Positions 63,933 to 64,000 of a stretch of 64,000 nucleotides of DNA are shown one piece after another. This stretch comes from Odobenus rosmarus divergens (lineage: Eukaryota > Chordata > Mammalia > Carnivora > Odobenidae). Each line of letters begins with the position of its first letter. Position 1 is the stretch's first letter. Below the pieces are notes generated by a model. It saw only the letters and a program-made list of their open reading frames with translations, was not told the origin of the DNA and did no database searches. The stretch is taken from the NCBI RefSeq assembly GCF_000321225.1, contig NW_004450323.1:4312920-4376919 (forward strand), written 5' to 3'. The position numbers and the translations under genes were made by a program.

Positions 63933-64000
63933 ATGGGCACTGGGGGAGGGTGGCTTTTGCTGCCGCCGCTGCTGCCAGCGACCTGTCCTCGGGGTCCTGC
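63933..64000 (+). other. Possible 5' exon of the divergent neighbour (partial)
   Basis: To the right of the promoter motifs an ATG at 63933 opens a frame (MGTGGGWLLLPPLLPATC) that runs off the window. By synteny RGL1 starts a few hundred bp from ARPC5 in the opposite direction, so this may be its 5' leader. The peptide does not match any RGL1 N-terminus I recall and may simply be untranslated. Confidence 0.25.

Larger units (their letters stand above)
62930..64000. promoter_or_regulatory. CpG island and divergent promoter of ARPC5
   Basis: A sharp rise in G+C and CpG runs from about 62.93 kb to the window end, covering ARPC5 exon 1. Upstream of the ATG are NRF1-like TGCGCAGGCGC (63721-63731), Sp1-type GGGGCGGGGC boxes (63749-63758 and 63784-63793), a CACGTG E-box (63858-63863) and an RFX X-box-like GTTTCCATAGCAAC (63875-63888). 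No TATA box is seen. The arrangement suggests dispersed initiation in both directions; start sites are not visible from sequence. Confidence 0.75.

Overview
The window is mammalian nuclear DNA, most likely from a carnivore. About two dozen tRNA-derived CAN-SINE copies are scattered through it in both orientations, many with intact target-site duplications. They belong to the 'ggtggctcag ... ggtcatgatc ... gggatcgag' type. I see neither the dog-specific young head (gggatccctgggtggcgc) nor the felid-type body, so an arctoid carnivore (bear, seal or mustelid) fits best. This species call is inference.

Two protein-coding genes can be read exon by exon, both on the minus strand. From 27.5 kb down to 1.16 kb lie the first 14 coding exons of NCF2 (p67phox), the cytosolic activator subunit of the phagocyte NADPH oxidase. 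They give 489 codons plus one base, colinear without gaps with the human protein, covering the TPR array, activation domain, first SH3, PB1 domain and the first half of the second SH3. The last coding exon (about 37 codons) lies beyond the left edge. From 63.46 kb down to 56.63 kb lies the complete ARPC5 gene (p16-Arc, smallest subunit of the Arp2/3 actin nucleator), 151 codons in four exons. Its first intron has AT-AC termini with the hallmarks of a U12-type (minor spliceosome) intron. The order NCF2 - ARPC5 on the same strand, with a CpG-island promoter firing outward at the right edge, matches the mammalian chromosome-1q25-type synteny where RGL1 diverges from ARPC5.

The ~28 kb between the genes (27.6-55.3 kb) holds no gene I can support. 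It is built from old repeats (L2, MIR, L1M-type 3' ends, MLT1-type LTRs, hAT-type DNA transposon fossils) into which younger CAN-SINEs have inserted, plus several microsatellites. Introns have the same composition.

I found no wholly new biological system. The observations most worth a second look are the AT-AC intron in ARPC5, a ~210-bp AT-rich palindrome with perfect 37-bp arms in the last NCF2 intron in the window, a CAN-SINE inserted about 10 bp from the donor of a 26-nt NCF2 micro-exon, a two-strand G-tract block in NCF2 intron 7, and a perfect 41-bp dispersed duplication inside old L1-derived sequence.
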